Assembly: GCA_902606835.1 (NCBI GenBank)
Contig: CACLHW010000002.1
Coordinates: forward strand, 62,001 to 126,000
Length of the DNA stretch: 64,000 bases
Direction: 5' to 3'
Source: an uncultured Pelagibacteraceae bacterium
GTDB lineage: Bacteria > Pseudomonadota > Alphaproteobacteria > Pelagibacterales > Pelagibacteraceae
Below, piece by piece: positions 36,632 to 44,710 of this stretch; within the stretch, counting starts at the first letter, position 1, and the number at the start of each line of letters is the position of its first letter. A model generated the notes under the pieces. The model had not been told where the DNA came from, did not search any database, and saw only the letters and a program-made list of their open reading frames with translations. The position numbers and the translations under genes were made by a program.

Positions 36632-37563
36632 AAAAAATAATAAAAATAATTTTTTTGGTATTGGTGCCATTAATGTTTGTATTAAAATCAAATGCAGAAA
36701 TAAATGATTCTCTATTTATGACTGTGGGAAATAAGCCTGTAACAAAATCTGACATTGTAAATGAAATTAAGTTAATATTAATTTTAACTAATCAAAGTTA
36801 TTCTGATGATAAAAAGGATCAGCTACATGAATTAGCAGTTAAATCAACGATCAAGAGATATATTAAAGAAATTGAACTTGAAAGAAACAATTTTTATAGA
36901 TTTAGCGAAGAAGATTTTCAAAAAGAATTAAATAGAATAGCGAAAAATATATATGTTGATGTGGAAACATTAAAAAATATATGCGCTTCAAACGAATTAG
37001 ACTTTTCTATTATCGAAGATCAAATAAAAGTTGAACTTCATTGGAATAGTTTAATTTTTGAAATGTATAAAAATACACTTACAATTGATCCTAAAATTAT
37101 AGAAGAAAGAATCAAAATGGTACAAAACCAAAAACAAATTCAAGAATACTTAATTTCAGAAATTGTAATTCAAAATGTACAGGAAGATAATTTAGAACCT
37201 ACAATATTGGAATTAAAAGAAAAAATTAAAACTGAAGGATTTGAAAATGTAGCAAAAACTTTAAGTATTTCTGAATCATCTATGAAAGGTGGCGATTTAG
37301 GATGGATAAATGAAAATATACTTTCTGATAAAATTAAATCAGCATTAATAAATACCCCTATTGGACAAATTTCTAAACCAATTACATTGGCAGAAGGTAT
37401 ATTGATCTTTAAAGTAAGGGATAGAAGAGAGCTTAGTAATAACCTAAGCTTGGAGGAAATAAAAAATCAATTAGTAAATTCTGAAAAGAATAAAATACTT
37501 AATATGAACTCATTATCACACTACGATAAGGTAAGAAGATCAATCTCTATAAAGTTTTATTAA
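36628..37563 (+). CDS. surA: SurA-like periplasmic chaperone/peptidyl-prolyl isomerase
   Basis: Periplasmic folding factor for outer-membrane proteins, probably LptD itself. The 311 residues have a signal peptide (about 1-23), a SurA N-terminal helical domain (about 25-160, MTVGNKPVTKSDIVNEIKL) and one parvulin domain (about 165-285, with SESSMKGGDLGWINE and TLAEGILIFKVRDRRE). E. coli SurA has two parvulin domains; one is usual in alphaproteobacteria. The start is a GTG whose last bases are the lptD stop (GTGA). It overlaps pdxA by one base. Confidence 0.9.
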   Translation: MKKIIKIIFLVLVPLMFVLKSNAEINDSLFMTVGNKPVTKSDIVNEIKLILILTNQSYSDDKKDQLHELAVKSTIKRYIKEIELERNNFYRFSEEDFQKELNRIAKNIYVDVETLKNICASNELDFSIIEDQIKVELHWNSLIFEMYKNTLTIDPKIIEERIKMVQNQKQIQEYLISEIVIQNVQEDNLEPTILELKEKIKTEGFENVAKTLSISESSMKGGDLGWINENILSDKIKSALINTPIGQISKPITLAEGILIFKVRDRRELSNNLSLEEIKNQLVNSEKNKILNMNSLSHYDKVRRSISIKFY

Positions 37564-38534
37564 TGAATAAACCAATAGCAATAATTGCCGGCGAACCTAA
37601 TAGTATTTCTTCAGAAATTATTTTCAAAGCCTGGAAATTAAAAAAAAAATATTTTCATAAACCGTTTTTTATTATTGGAAGTATAGATTTATTAAATTTG
37701 CAGATGAAGAAACTAAAATATAAAATTAAAATTAAAAAAATTTACTCTAACTTTACAAATAAAGATTTAACTGGAAATAAATTGCCAGTGTATGAAGTAA
37801 AATATATGCAAAAAAAACCTTTTGAAGAAATATCTGTTAAATCAAATAATTATATATTTAAATGTTTTGATACAGCATTGGAATTTGTTAAAGAAAAAAA
37901 AATTAAAGGATTCATAAATTGTCCAGTATCCAAAGAAACTTTGTTTAAAAATAAATATCAAGGTGTAACAGAATATCTATCTAAAAAAATTAGTAAAAAT
38001 AACGAAGAAGTAATGTTAATTTATAATAAAAAATTATCTGTATCCCCGATAACCACTCATATACCACTTGTCAAAGTTCCTAAAAAAATAAATAAAAAAA
38101 AAATAATAAGTAAAGTTAAGATTATTAATAATTTTTATAAAAAATTTTTAAATAAAAAGCCTTGTTTTGCAATTTTGGGATTGAATCCTCATAATTTTTC
38201 TACATTAAAAAAATCAAATGAAATTAAATTAATTAAAAATGCTATAATAAATTTAAAAAAATTAAAAATAAAAGTTCTTGGTCCTATAGTTGCTGATTCA
38301 AGCTTCATGATTTATAATAAATACAAGTTTGATGTTATAGTTGGAATGTACCACGATCAGGTTTTAACTCCTTTTAAAGCTTTATATAATTTTAATGCAA
38401 TTAATATAACTTTAGGATTACCATATATTAGGATTTCTCCTGATCACGGTGTAGCTAAGAATATATTAGGAAAAAAAATTGCTAATCCTTATAGTTTAAT
38501 TGAATCTATAAAATTCTTTAATTCTATTAAATAA
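37563..38534 (+). CDS. pdxA: 4-hydroxythreonine-4-phosphate dehydrogenase
   Basis: NAD-dependent oxidation of 4-phosphohydroxythreonine in pyridoxal phosphate synthesis. The 323-residue protein contains IAGEPNSISSEIIFKAW, FINCPVSKE, the metal ligand His in PITTHIPL, LGLNPHNF with another His, VGMYHDQVLTPFK with the third metal His, and ISPDHGVAKN. The EPxxIGPE-type start is present in modified form. The position between surA and rsmA is the conserved alphaproteobacterial arrangement. It is exceptionally lysine-rich. Confidence 0.95.
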   Translation: MNKPIAIIAGEPNSISSEIIFKAWKLKKKYFHKPFFIIGSIDLLNLQMKKLKYKIKIKKIYSNFTNKDLTGNKLPVYEVKYMQKKPFEEISVKSNNYIFKCFDTALEFVKEKKIKGFINCPVSKETLFKNKYQGVTEYLSKKISKNNEEVMLIYNKKLSVSPITTHIPLVKVPKKINKKKIISKVKIINNFYKKFLNKKPCFAILGLNPHNFSTLKKSNEIKLIKNAIINLKKLKIKVLGPIVADSSFMIYNKYKFDVIVGMYHDQVLTPFKALYNFNAINITLGLPYIRISPDHGVAKNILGKKIANPYSLIESIKFFNSIK

Positions 38535-38537
38535 TAA

Positions 38538-39344
38538 ATGAAAAATTCAACTAAAGCTAAAAAAAGTTTAGGCCAAAATTTTTTAATTGATCAAAATATA
38601 ATAAAAAAAATAATTAAAATAGGAAATGTGAATAAAAATAAAACTGTGCTAGAAATAGGATCTGGTAACGGAAGTCTTACTAAAAATATTTTATCTCATA
38701 ATCCAAAAAAAATTTATGCTATAGAAAAAGATAGAGAATTGTCATTATCTTTGCAAAAGAAGTTTAAAGATTTTAAGAACTTGCAAATAATTAACAAAGA
38801 TGTTCTGGACATAATAGGGCAAAATTTCTCCGAAAGTAATGTAATCGTTTTTGGAAATCTGCCTTACAATATTTCAACAAAAATATTATCTACTCTATTA
38901 TTACTTAATAAATGGCCACCCTGGTATGATGTTTTGGTTTTAATGTTTCAAAAAGAAGTTGCGGACAGAATTATTGCTAAAAATAGAACCAAGGAATTTG
39001 GTAGATTAACAATTTTATCAAACTGGAGAATGGAGGTAAAAAAACACTTTGATGTATCAAAAAATTGTTTTTTTCCCAAACCAAAAATAAATTCAACGGT
39101 CCTTTCTTTTGTTCCTAAAAAAAATAATTTTTTATATTTAAAAAACCCAAAGAATCTTGAAAAAGTAACTAGAATTTTATTTTCAAATAGAAGAAAAATG
39201 ATAAATAAAAACTTTTTTAAATTATTTAATAGAGAATCTTCGGTAGCTAAAAAACTTAATTTAGATTTATCTAAACGTGCAGAAGAATTAAGCGATGAGA
39301 TGTTTTATAAATTAGCTAGTGAATACGAAAAATTATTTAGTTAA
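38538..39344 (+). CDS. rsmA: 16S rRNA dimethyladenosine transferase (RsmA/KsgA)
   Basis: Dimethylates two adjacent adenosines in helix 45 of 16S rRNA late in small-subunit assembly. The 268 residues contain KKSLGQNFLIDQNIIKKI at the start, the SAM site VLEIGSGNGSLTKNI, the acidic end of strand 2 in YAIEKDREL, and the catalytic NLPY in FGNLPYNISTKI. The helical C-terminal domain with FFPKPKINSTVLSF and FSNRRKMINKN is complete. It lies 3 bases after pdxA and converges with gmk, overlapping 12 bases, so no terminator fits between them. Confidence 0.97.
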   Translation: MKNSTKAKKSLGQNFLIDQNIIKKIIKIGNVNKNKTVLEIGSGNGSLTKNILSHNPKKIYAIEKDRELSLSLQKKFKDFKNLQIINKDVLDIIGQNFSESNVIVFGNLPYNISTKILSTLLLLNKWPPWYDVLVLMFQKEVADRIIAKNRTKEFGRLTILSNWRMEVKKHFDVSKNCFFPKPKINSTVLSFVPKKNNFLYLKNPKNLEKVTRILFSNRRKMINKNFFKLFNRESSVAKKLNLDLSKRAEELSDEMFYKLASEYEKLFS

Positions 39345-39965
39345 CTCTTTAATTTTGTTTTTAATTTCGCTAGAATCTTGGTTAATTTTAATTCCTTTTT
39401 TTTCTGATACTATAATTTTTAATATTTTATCATAGCATTTATTTAAATCATCATTAATTACTACGTAATTGTATTCATTCCAATGTGAAACTTCTTCGTT
39501 AAATTTATTCATTCTTTCTTCAATTAATTGTTCGTGTCCTTTGTGTCTATTTAACAATCTATTTCTTAAAACTTTGATATCGGGTGGTAAAATAAAAATA
39601 GTTACTATTGATAAATTATCGATTTTCTTCAGCTGTTGTGTTCCTTGCCAGTCAATATCGAACAAGACATCTTTACCTTCTGATAGTAAATCATTTACTG
39701 TTTTTTTTAAAGTTCCATAATAATTATCAAAAATCTTTGCGTACTCATAAAAATCATTTCCTCTAATAAGATCATTAAACTTTTCCAAACTTACAAAATT
39801 GTAATCCTGACCATTAACTTCATTTGGCCTTGGTTTGCGTGTTGTGTGTGAAATAGAAATTGCCAAATCTTTATTATTTTCAGCAATTTTTTTTGTTAAG
39901 GTTGTTTTTCCTGCACCTGAGGGTGAAGACAAAATAAACATCATGCCTTTTGTTTCTGTTAACAT
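39333..39965 (-). CDS. gmk: Guanylate kinase
   Basis: Phosphorylates GMP to GDP. The 210-residue protein has the P-loop in SSPSGAGKTTL, GMP-binding SHTTRKPRPNEVNGQDY, the LID/NMP regions with DVLFDIDWQGTQQLKK, and FILPP. It lies 39 bases after acpP on the same strand. In many alphaproteobacteria fabF, mltG and yicC lie between acpP and gmk; here none do. It carries a short C-terminal charged extension. Confidence 0.97.
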   Translation of the reverse strand: MLTETKGMMFILSSPSGAGKTTLTKKIAENNKDLAISISHTTRKPRPNEVNGQDYNFVSLEKFNDLIRGNDFYEYAKIFDNYYGTLKKTVNDLLSEGKDVLFDIDWQGTQQLKKIDNLSIVTIFILPPDIKVLRNRLLNRHKGHEQLIEERMNKFNEEVSHWNEYNYVVINDDLNKCYDKILKIIVSEKKGIKINQDSSEIKNKIKELTK

Positions 39966-40004
39966 TTTAATTAATACTATGTGGCCTAATGTTTTTTAAA
40001 TTTA

Positions 40005-40244
40005 TTAAGCTGCTTTATTCTCAATAAATTTTATAGCGTCTCCGACTGTAAGAATTTTTTCTGCTTCGCTATCAGAAATTTCAGATCCAAACTCTTCTTC
40101 AAAGGCCATAACGAGTTCTACGGTATCTAGACTATCTGCTCCTAAATCATCAATAAAATTTGCTTCATCAGTGACTTTAGATTCTTCAACACCTAAGTGA
40201 TCAACTACCATTTTCTTAACTTTTGCTGCTACATCTTTTGTCAT
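40005..40244 (-). CDS. acpP: Acyl carrier protein
   Basis: Carries growing fatty acyl chains on a phosphopantetheine arm. The 79-residue acidic protein has the attachment serine in [19 protein letters not shown], the universal ACP motif, and a four-helix layout. It follows fabG by 57 bases, a gap that often holds a separate strong acpP promoter. Downstream is gmk rather than fabF. Acidic composition contrasts with the basic proteins around it, as expected for ACP. Confidence 0.98.
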   Translation of the reverse strand: MTKDVAAKVKKMVVDHLGVEESKVTDEANFIDDLGADSLDTVELVMAFEEEFGSEISDSEAEKILTVGDAIKFIENKAA

Positions 40245-40301
40245 TTTATAAATTCCTTAATTTTGAGTTATTTGTTCTTAATAAATTATTAATGAATTTT
40301 G

Positions 40302-41036
40302 TCAAGACATATACATACCACCATTTACATGGATAGTTTCCCCAGTTACATATGAAGCTTGATCTGAAGACAAAAATGCAACGCAATTTGACACGTCGTC
40401 TCCGGTACCTAATTTTCCCATTGGGATTCTTGATGTTAAATATAGCTTCACTTTCTCAGCTATATTCATTGTCATATCTGAAACTATAAATCCAGGTGAA
40501 ACACAATTTACAGTTATATTTTTTTTTGCATATTCAATGGCCAAGCTTTTTGACATACCGATAATACCAGCCTTTGCAGCAGAGTAATTAGATTGACCTA
40601 AATTTCCTGTGTGACCAACAACTGACGTAATATTAACGATTCTTCCAAATTTATTTTTTAACATTTTTTTAATAGCATGTTTTGATAATAAAAAAGTCGA
40701 TGTTAAATTAATATCAATTACTTTTTTCCATTCTTCATCTTTCATTCTTAGCGAGAGATTATCCATATTTGTGCCGGCGTTATTAATTAAAATATCTAAA
40801 CCCCCAAGTTCCAAAGAAACATTTTCAATAAATTCTTCTATTCTTGAATGGTCTGCTATATCAAACTTTTTAACCTTAATATTAGGATGTTTTTTTTTAA
40901 TAGAATCTAATTTTTCTGCTTTGGTTCCTGTGCCAAGGACATCTGCCCCGAGTGAAACAAACTTTTTAACTAGTTCCCCTCCTATTCCTCCGCTAGCTCC
41001 GGTAATTAATACTTTTTTGTTTTTAAAATTTATCAT
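40302..41036 (-). CDS. fabG: 3-oxoacyl-ACP reductase
   Basis: NADPH-dependent reduction of 3-oxoacyl-ACP in fatty acid elongation. The 244-residue SDR protein has the cofactor loop ITGASGGIGGELVKKF, NNAGTNMDNLS, the catalytic Ser in NITSVVGHTG, YSAAKAG with catalytic Tyr and Lys, and the C-terminal ASYVTGETIHVNGGMYM. Its start overlaps the stop of fabD (ATGA). The fabD-fabG-acpP order is standard. Confidence 0.97.
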   Translation of the reverse strand: MINFKNKKVLITGASGGIGGELVKKFVSLGADVLGTGTKAEKLDSIKKKHPNIKVKKFDIADHSRIEEFIENVSLELGGLDILINNAGTNMDNLSLRMKDEEWKKVIDINLTSTFLLSKHAIKKMLKNKFGRIVNITSVVGHTGNLGQSNYSAAKAGIIGMSKSLAIEYAKKNITVNCVSPGFIVSDMTMNIAEKVKLYLTSRIPMGKLGTGDDVSNCVAFLSSDQASYVTGETIHVNGGMYMS

Positions 41037-41950
41037 TTTTTTATATCCTCAATAACGTTTATATTAGAAATTTTAACATTACTGTTTAATTTTTTTACTA
41101 AACCAGACAGTATTTTACTAGGCCCTATTTCTAAAAACTCAGAAACTCCCTGATTTATCATATAGTTTACACTTTCTCTCCATCTAACTCTTGAGGTAAT
41201 TTGATCAACTAAAAGTGGCTTAATTTTGTTAATATCTGACTCTTCTTTAGCTGTAACATTACTAATTATATTTGGTTTTAAATTTAAAAAATTTGTACTT
41301 TCTATTTTTTCTTTCATTTTTTCTGCAGCTTTTTTCATTAGTGAACAATGAAAAGGTGCACTTACTGGTAAAATTATACCTTTTTTTTTAATTTTTTTTA
41401 AATTTGAATTTAAAATATCTATATTTATTTTCTTACCGCTTACTACTACCTGTCCAGTTGTGTTATCATTTGCTATTTCACAAACATCGTCTTTTGGAAG
41501 TAAATTAATTTCTTTTTCAACTTCTTCAATAGACATGCCAAGTATGGCTATCATGCCTCCTTGTCCAACTGGCACTGCTTCTTGCATAGATTTTCCTCTT
41601 TCATTTAATAAATAAGCAGCTTTTTCTAAACTTAACGAACCGCTACAAACAAGCGCTGTATATTCGCCTAAAGAATGTCCTGCAAAAAATTTAGAATTAT
41701 TTAAATTTAAACCAAATTCTTTATTTAGAACATTAAAAATACTAACACCGACTGTCATAATTGCTGGCTGCGTATTTTCGGTAAGTTTTAATTTTTCTTC
41801 TGGACCTTCTAATATAAGTTTTGAAAGTGGAAATCCTAAAGACTCATCTACAGTAGAAAAAATTTTTTTCACTAAATCAAATTTTTTATAAAAATCTGAT
41901 CCCATTCCTACATACTGAGATCCTTGACCTGGAAATAAAATTGCACGCAT
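41033..41950 (-). CDS. fabD: Malonyl-CoA:ACP transacylase
   Basis: Loads malonyl groups onto ACP. From the ATG at 41948-41950 the protein is 305 residues and begins MRAILFPGQGSQYVGMG, the family start; a TTG seven codons upstream adds only untypical residues. The active-site serine is in FAGHSLGEYTALVCSG, the substrate Arg in the following NERGKSMQEAVPVG, and the His in VSAPFHCSLMKKA. It is the first gene of fabD-fabG-acpP and is divergent from rpsF over about 137 bases. Confidence 0.97.
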   Translation of the reverse strand: MRAILFPGQGSQYVGMGSDFYKKFDLVKKIFSTVDESLGFPLSKLILEGPEEKLKLTENTQPAIMTVGVSIFNVLNKEFGLNLNNSKFFAGHSLGEYTALVCSGSLSLEKAAYLLNERGKSMQEAVPVGQGGMIAILGMSIEEVEKEINLLPKDDVCEIANDNTTGQVVVSGKKINIDILNSNLKKIKKKGIILPVSAPFHCSLMKKAAEKMKEKIESTNFLNLKPNIISNVTAKEESDINKIKPLLVDQITSRVRWRESVNYMINQGVSEFLEIGPSKILSGLVKKLNSNVKISNINVIEDIKK

Positions 41951-41990
41951 AAGATAATAAAATACTTCCAATATAATTGAATTTTAATAG

Positions 41991-42048
41991 TTGTATATTG
42001 AAAATTTTAATAGTATAAATCCCCCACCTCTGCCAATAAAAAGGCGGA
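41991..42048 (+). promoter_or_regulatory. Putative promoter and leader hairpin of the rpsF operon
   Basis: TTGTAT (41991-41996) and TATAAA (42014-42019) are 17 bases apart and would start transcription near 42026. The leader then holds a GC-rich hairpin unusual for this genome: TCTGCC (42029-42034), loop AATAAAAA, GGCGGA (42043-42048), six pairs with one G-T. Because S6:S18-binding leaders occur before rpsF in many bacteria, autoregulation is plausible. I could not match a specific consensus. Confidence 0.45.
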
Positions 42049-42087
42049 TTGTTCAAAGATTATTTTGGACTAACCAAGGATAGATAT

Positions 42088-42414
42088 ATGACCTGTTATG
42101 AACATACGTTAATAGCAAAACAAGCTTTGCAAGAAAATGAAGCTAAAAATCTAATAAACAAGTACGAAGAAATAATTAATAAAAATTCAGGAAAAGTTGT
42201 AAAAACAGAGGATTGGGGATTAAGAAATTTTTCTCATAAAATAAAAAATAATAAAAAAGGTTTTTATTTCCATATAAAATTTGAAGGCAATGGAAAAACA
42301 ATTGATGAATTAGAAAAAGCAGAAAATATTGATCAAATGTTAATAAGATTTTTAACAGTTAAAGTTAAAAAACATGATTTAAAAAAAGAGTATTTTGAAA
42401 AGAAAGAAATTTAA
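42088..42414 (+). CDS. rpsF: 30S ribosomal protein S6
   Basis: Small-subunit protein that binds 16S rRNA together with S18. From the ATG at 42088 the protein is 108 residues and begins MTCYEHTLIAKQAL; AAGGA 7 bases upstream supports it over the longer frame starting at 42049. The RNA-binding beta-alpha-beta fold is seen with VVKTEDWGLRNFSHKIKNNKKGFYFHI and QMLIRFLTVKV. First gene of rpsF-rpsR-rplI, followed by dnaB: the classic S6-S18-L9-DnaB run. Confidence 0.96.
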   Translation: MTCYEHTLIAKQALQENEAKNLINKYEEIINKNSGKVVKTEDWGLRNFSHKIKNNKKGFYFHIKFEGNGKTIDELEKAENIDQMLIRFLTVKVKKHDLKKEYFEKKEI

Positions 42415-42432
42415 AATAAATCAGCAATTAAT

Positions 42433-42705
42433 ATGAAAAGAAAAAAAAACTTTAAAAAAAATAAAAAGAATTTTAAAAATTCTAAATTAAGCTTATTTCA
42501 AAAAACTGATGTTAAATTCTCAAGAGCATGTCCATTATCAGGTAAAGATGCGCCAGAAATAGATTATAAAAATATTAAACTCTTAAAAAAATATATTTCA
42601 GAAAGCGGTAGAATTTTACCATCAAGAGTTACCTCGGTTTCACTTAAAAAACAAAAAGAATTAGCAAGATCAATAAAAAGAGCTAGGCTCTTAGCATTAA
42701 TTTAG
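42433..42705 (+). CDS. rpsR: 30S ribosomal protein S18
   Basis: Binds S6 on the small-subunit platform. The 90 residues have a very basic N-terminal extension rich in Lys/Asn/Phe and a conserved core: [33 protein letters not shown] split over two strands, then [25 protein letters not shown]-like ending (here [18 protein letters not shown]). It is 18 bases after rpsF and 8 bases before rplI. A single zinc-type cysteine remains in RACPLSG. Confidence 0.96.
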   Translation: MKRKKNFKKNKKNFKNSKLSLFQKTDVKFSRACPLSGKDAPEIDYKNIKLLKKYISESGRILPSRVTSVSLKKQKELARSIKRARLLALI

Positions 42706-42713
42706 AAATTCCT

Positions 42714-43172
42714 ATGGAAGTTGTTCTACTTGAAAATATTAAAAATCTTGGAAATGTTGGAGATGTTGTAAAAATAAAGAGAGGTCATGGTCGAAATTTT
42801 CTTATAAAGTATGGAAAAGCACTTAAAGCATCAAAAGAAAATATAGATTTAGTAAACAAAAAAAAAGCTGAACTTAATCAAAAAAATATTACATTAAAGA
42901 AAAACGCTAAGAAATTTTATGACATTATTAATAAAAAAAATTACAAATTTTTAAAAAGAGCAAAAGATAATGAAGAATTATATGGATCAATAAAACCTAA
43001 GGAAATAGCAAAAAATATTGAAGATCTAGATAAAATTGAAATAAAACCTTCACAAATAGATTTGGGGAAAGAGATAGTAAAAATAGGATTTTACGAGGTT
43101 AAAATAAATTTACACGCAGAAGTAATAGCTACAATTCATATTGAAGTTGTAAAGCAGGAAGAAAAAAAATAA
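42714..43172 (+). CDS. rplI: 50S ribosomal protein L9
   Basis: Large-subunit protein near the base of the L1 stalk. The 152 residues show the N-terminal domain EVVLLENIKNLGNVGDVVKIKRG followed by GRNFLIKYGKA, the long connecting helix and the C-terminal domain with DNEELYGSIKPKEIAKNIE. It is the third gene of the rpsF operon. The 95 bases after it hold the dnaB leader, with no clear hairpin terminator. Confidence 0.97.
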   Translation: MEVVLLENIKNLGNVGDVVKIKRGHGRNFLIKYGKALKASKENIDLVNKKKAELNQKNITLKKNAKKFYDIINKKNYKFLKRAKDNEELYGSIKPKEIAKNIEDLDKIEIKPSQIDLGKEIVKIGFYEVKINLHAEVIATIHIEVVKQEEKK

Positions 43173-43267
43173 TTTTTATCTCATTTTTCCACAGGAAATT
43201 AATTTCGTGTATAACTTTCGAGTTTTTTTTATTATTTATATAGTATTTAATTATAAAGAAAATAATA

Positions 43268-44698
43268 ATGGCTCAGCAACCTTTTAAAATTATTGAAAAT
43301 TCCCAAAAGCAATTGCCTTGTAATATTGAGGCTGAACAAGCTGTTATAGCCTCTATTTTGGTTTCAAATGATATTTATGATGAAGTTTCTCCTATACTTG
43401 ATGCACAGAAATTTTTTGATCCAATCCACCTAAAACTTTATGAAACTATTGAAAAATTAATATCAAAAGGCCTTTTAGCTAATCCAATAACTCTTAAAAA
43501 TTATTTTGAAAATAATAAAGGTCTTGATGAACTTGGTGGCCAAGAATATTTAATTAAAATTACAAAATTTTCCACTTCAGCAAAACAAGCAATTGATTAT
43601 GCAAATATAGTTCAAGAAATGCATGTACGAAGAGAATTAATAAAAATTTCCCAATCTATTTTAGATGATGCACACACTAATTCTGATGTTAGTACAACGG
43701 GAGAAGAAATTATACAAAGTGCGGAAAAATCTTTATTCGATCTAGCTGAAAGAGGACATTTTAATCAATCTTTTATGAAATTTGAAAGTGCACTAAAACA
43801 AACTATTGAAATGGCTAAAAGTGCATATCAAAATGAAGAGGGTTTAGTCGGTGTTCCAACTGGACTTACAGATTTAGATTCCAAACTTGGAGGTTTACAT
43901 AAGCAAGATTTGGTTATTATTGCTGGAAGACCTTCAATGGGTAAAACAGCTCTTGCAACAAATATTGCTTTTCACGCTGCAAAAAATATTGCGAAAAAAG
44001 GTTCTAAATCAACAGTTGCTTTTTTTTCTTTAGAAATGTCTTCAGAACAACTTTCAACAAGAATATTATCTGAGCAGTCAAGAATAAGATCAAATGATAT
44101 TAGAAGGGGAAAAGTTTCAGAAAAAGAGTTTGAACAATTTATTGAAACTTCTAAAAACATTTTTGAGTTACCTTTATATATAGATGAAACTCCAGCAATA
44201 ACCATTGCGGCTATAAGTAATAGATCAAGAAGAATCAAAAGACTTTATGGACTAGATTTAATTATTGTAGATTATATACAATTAATGAGGTCTGATAAAA
44301 AAACTGAATTTAATAGAGTTCAAGAAATTTCTGATATCACTCAAGGACTGAAAGCTCTTGCTAAAGAACTTGATGTTCCAGTTCTTGCTTTATCTCAACT
44401 CTCTCGGCAAGTAGAGCAAAGAGATGACAAAAAACCTCAATTAGCTGATCTTAGAGAATCTGGTTCAATTGAGCAGGATGCAGATGTGGTTATGTTTGTA
44501 TTTAGAGAAGCATATTATCTTGAAAGAAAAGAGCCTACTTTAGGATCAATTGAACATGCAGAATGGCAGCAAAAAATGGATGAAATTTCCAGTTTAGCTG
44601 AAATAATGATTAGCAAACAAAGACATGGACCTACAGGAAATGTTAAAGTTGAGTTTGAAGCAATGTATACTAAGTTTAAAGACTTAGAAAATAAATAA
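43268..44698 (+). CDS. dnaB: Replicative DNA helicase
   Basis: Hexameric 5'-3' helicase of the replication fork. The 476 residues comprise the N-terminal helical domain (LPCNIEAEQAVIASILVSN) and the RecA-like C-terminal domain with Walker A GRPSMGKTAL, FSLEMSSEQL, Walker B LIIVDYIQLM, QLSRQVEQRDDKKPQLADLRESGSIEQ (split motif with the arginine finger region) and KQRHGPTGNVKVEF. No intein is inserted at these motifs. Downstream RND exporter begins 12 bases later. Confidence 0.97.
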   Translation: MAQQPFKIIENSQKQLPCNIEAEQAVIASILVSNDIYDEVSPILDAQKFFDPIHLKLYETIEKLISKGLLANPITLKNYFENNKGLDELGGQEYLIKITKFSTSAKQAIDYANIVQEMHVRRELIKISQSILDDAHTNSDVSTTGEEIIQSAEKSLFDLAERGHFNQSFMKFESALKQTIEMAKSAYQNEEGLVGVPTGLTDLDSKLGGLHKQDLVIIAGRPSMGKTALATNIAFHAAKNIAKKGSKSTVAFFSLEMSSEQLSTRILSEQSRIRSNDIRRGKVSEKEFEQFIETSKNIFELPLYIDETPAITIAAISNRSRRIKRLYGLDLIIVDYIQLMRSDKKTEFNRVQEISDITQGLKALAKELDVPVLALSQLSRQVEQRDDKKPQLADLRESGSIEQDADVVMFVFREAYYLERKEPTLGSIEHAEWQQKMDEISSLAEIMISKQRHGPTGNVKVEFEAMYTKFKDLENK

Positions 44699-44710
44699 CT
44701 TTAACAGACA

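Noticed and set aside
43173-43267. Perfect 12-base palindrome GAAATTAATTTC between rplI and dnaB as an operator or terminator
   Set aside because: Short A+T-rich palindromes are frequent here by chance; there is no loop or T tract for a terminator.
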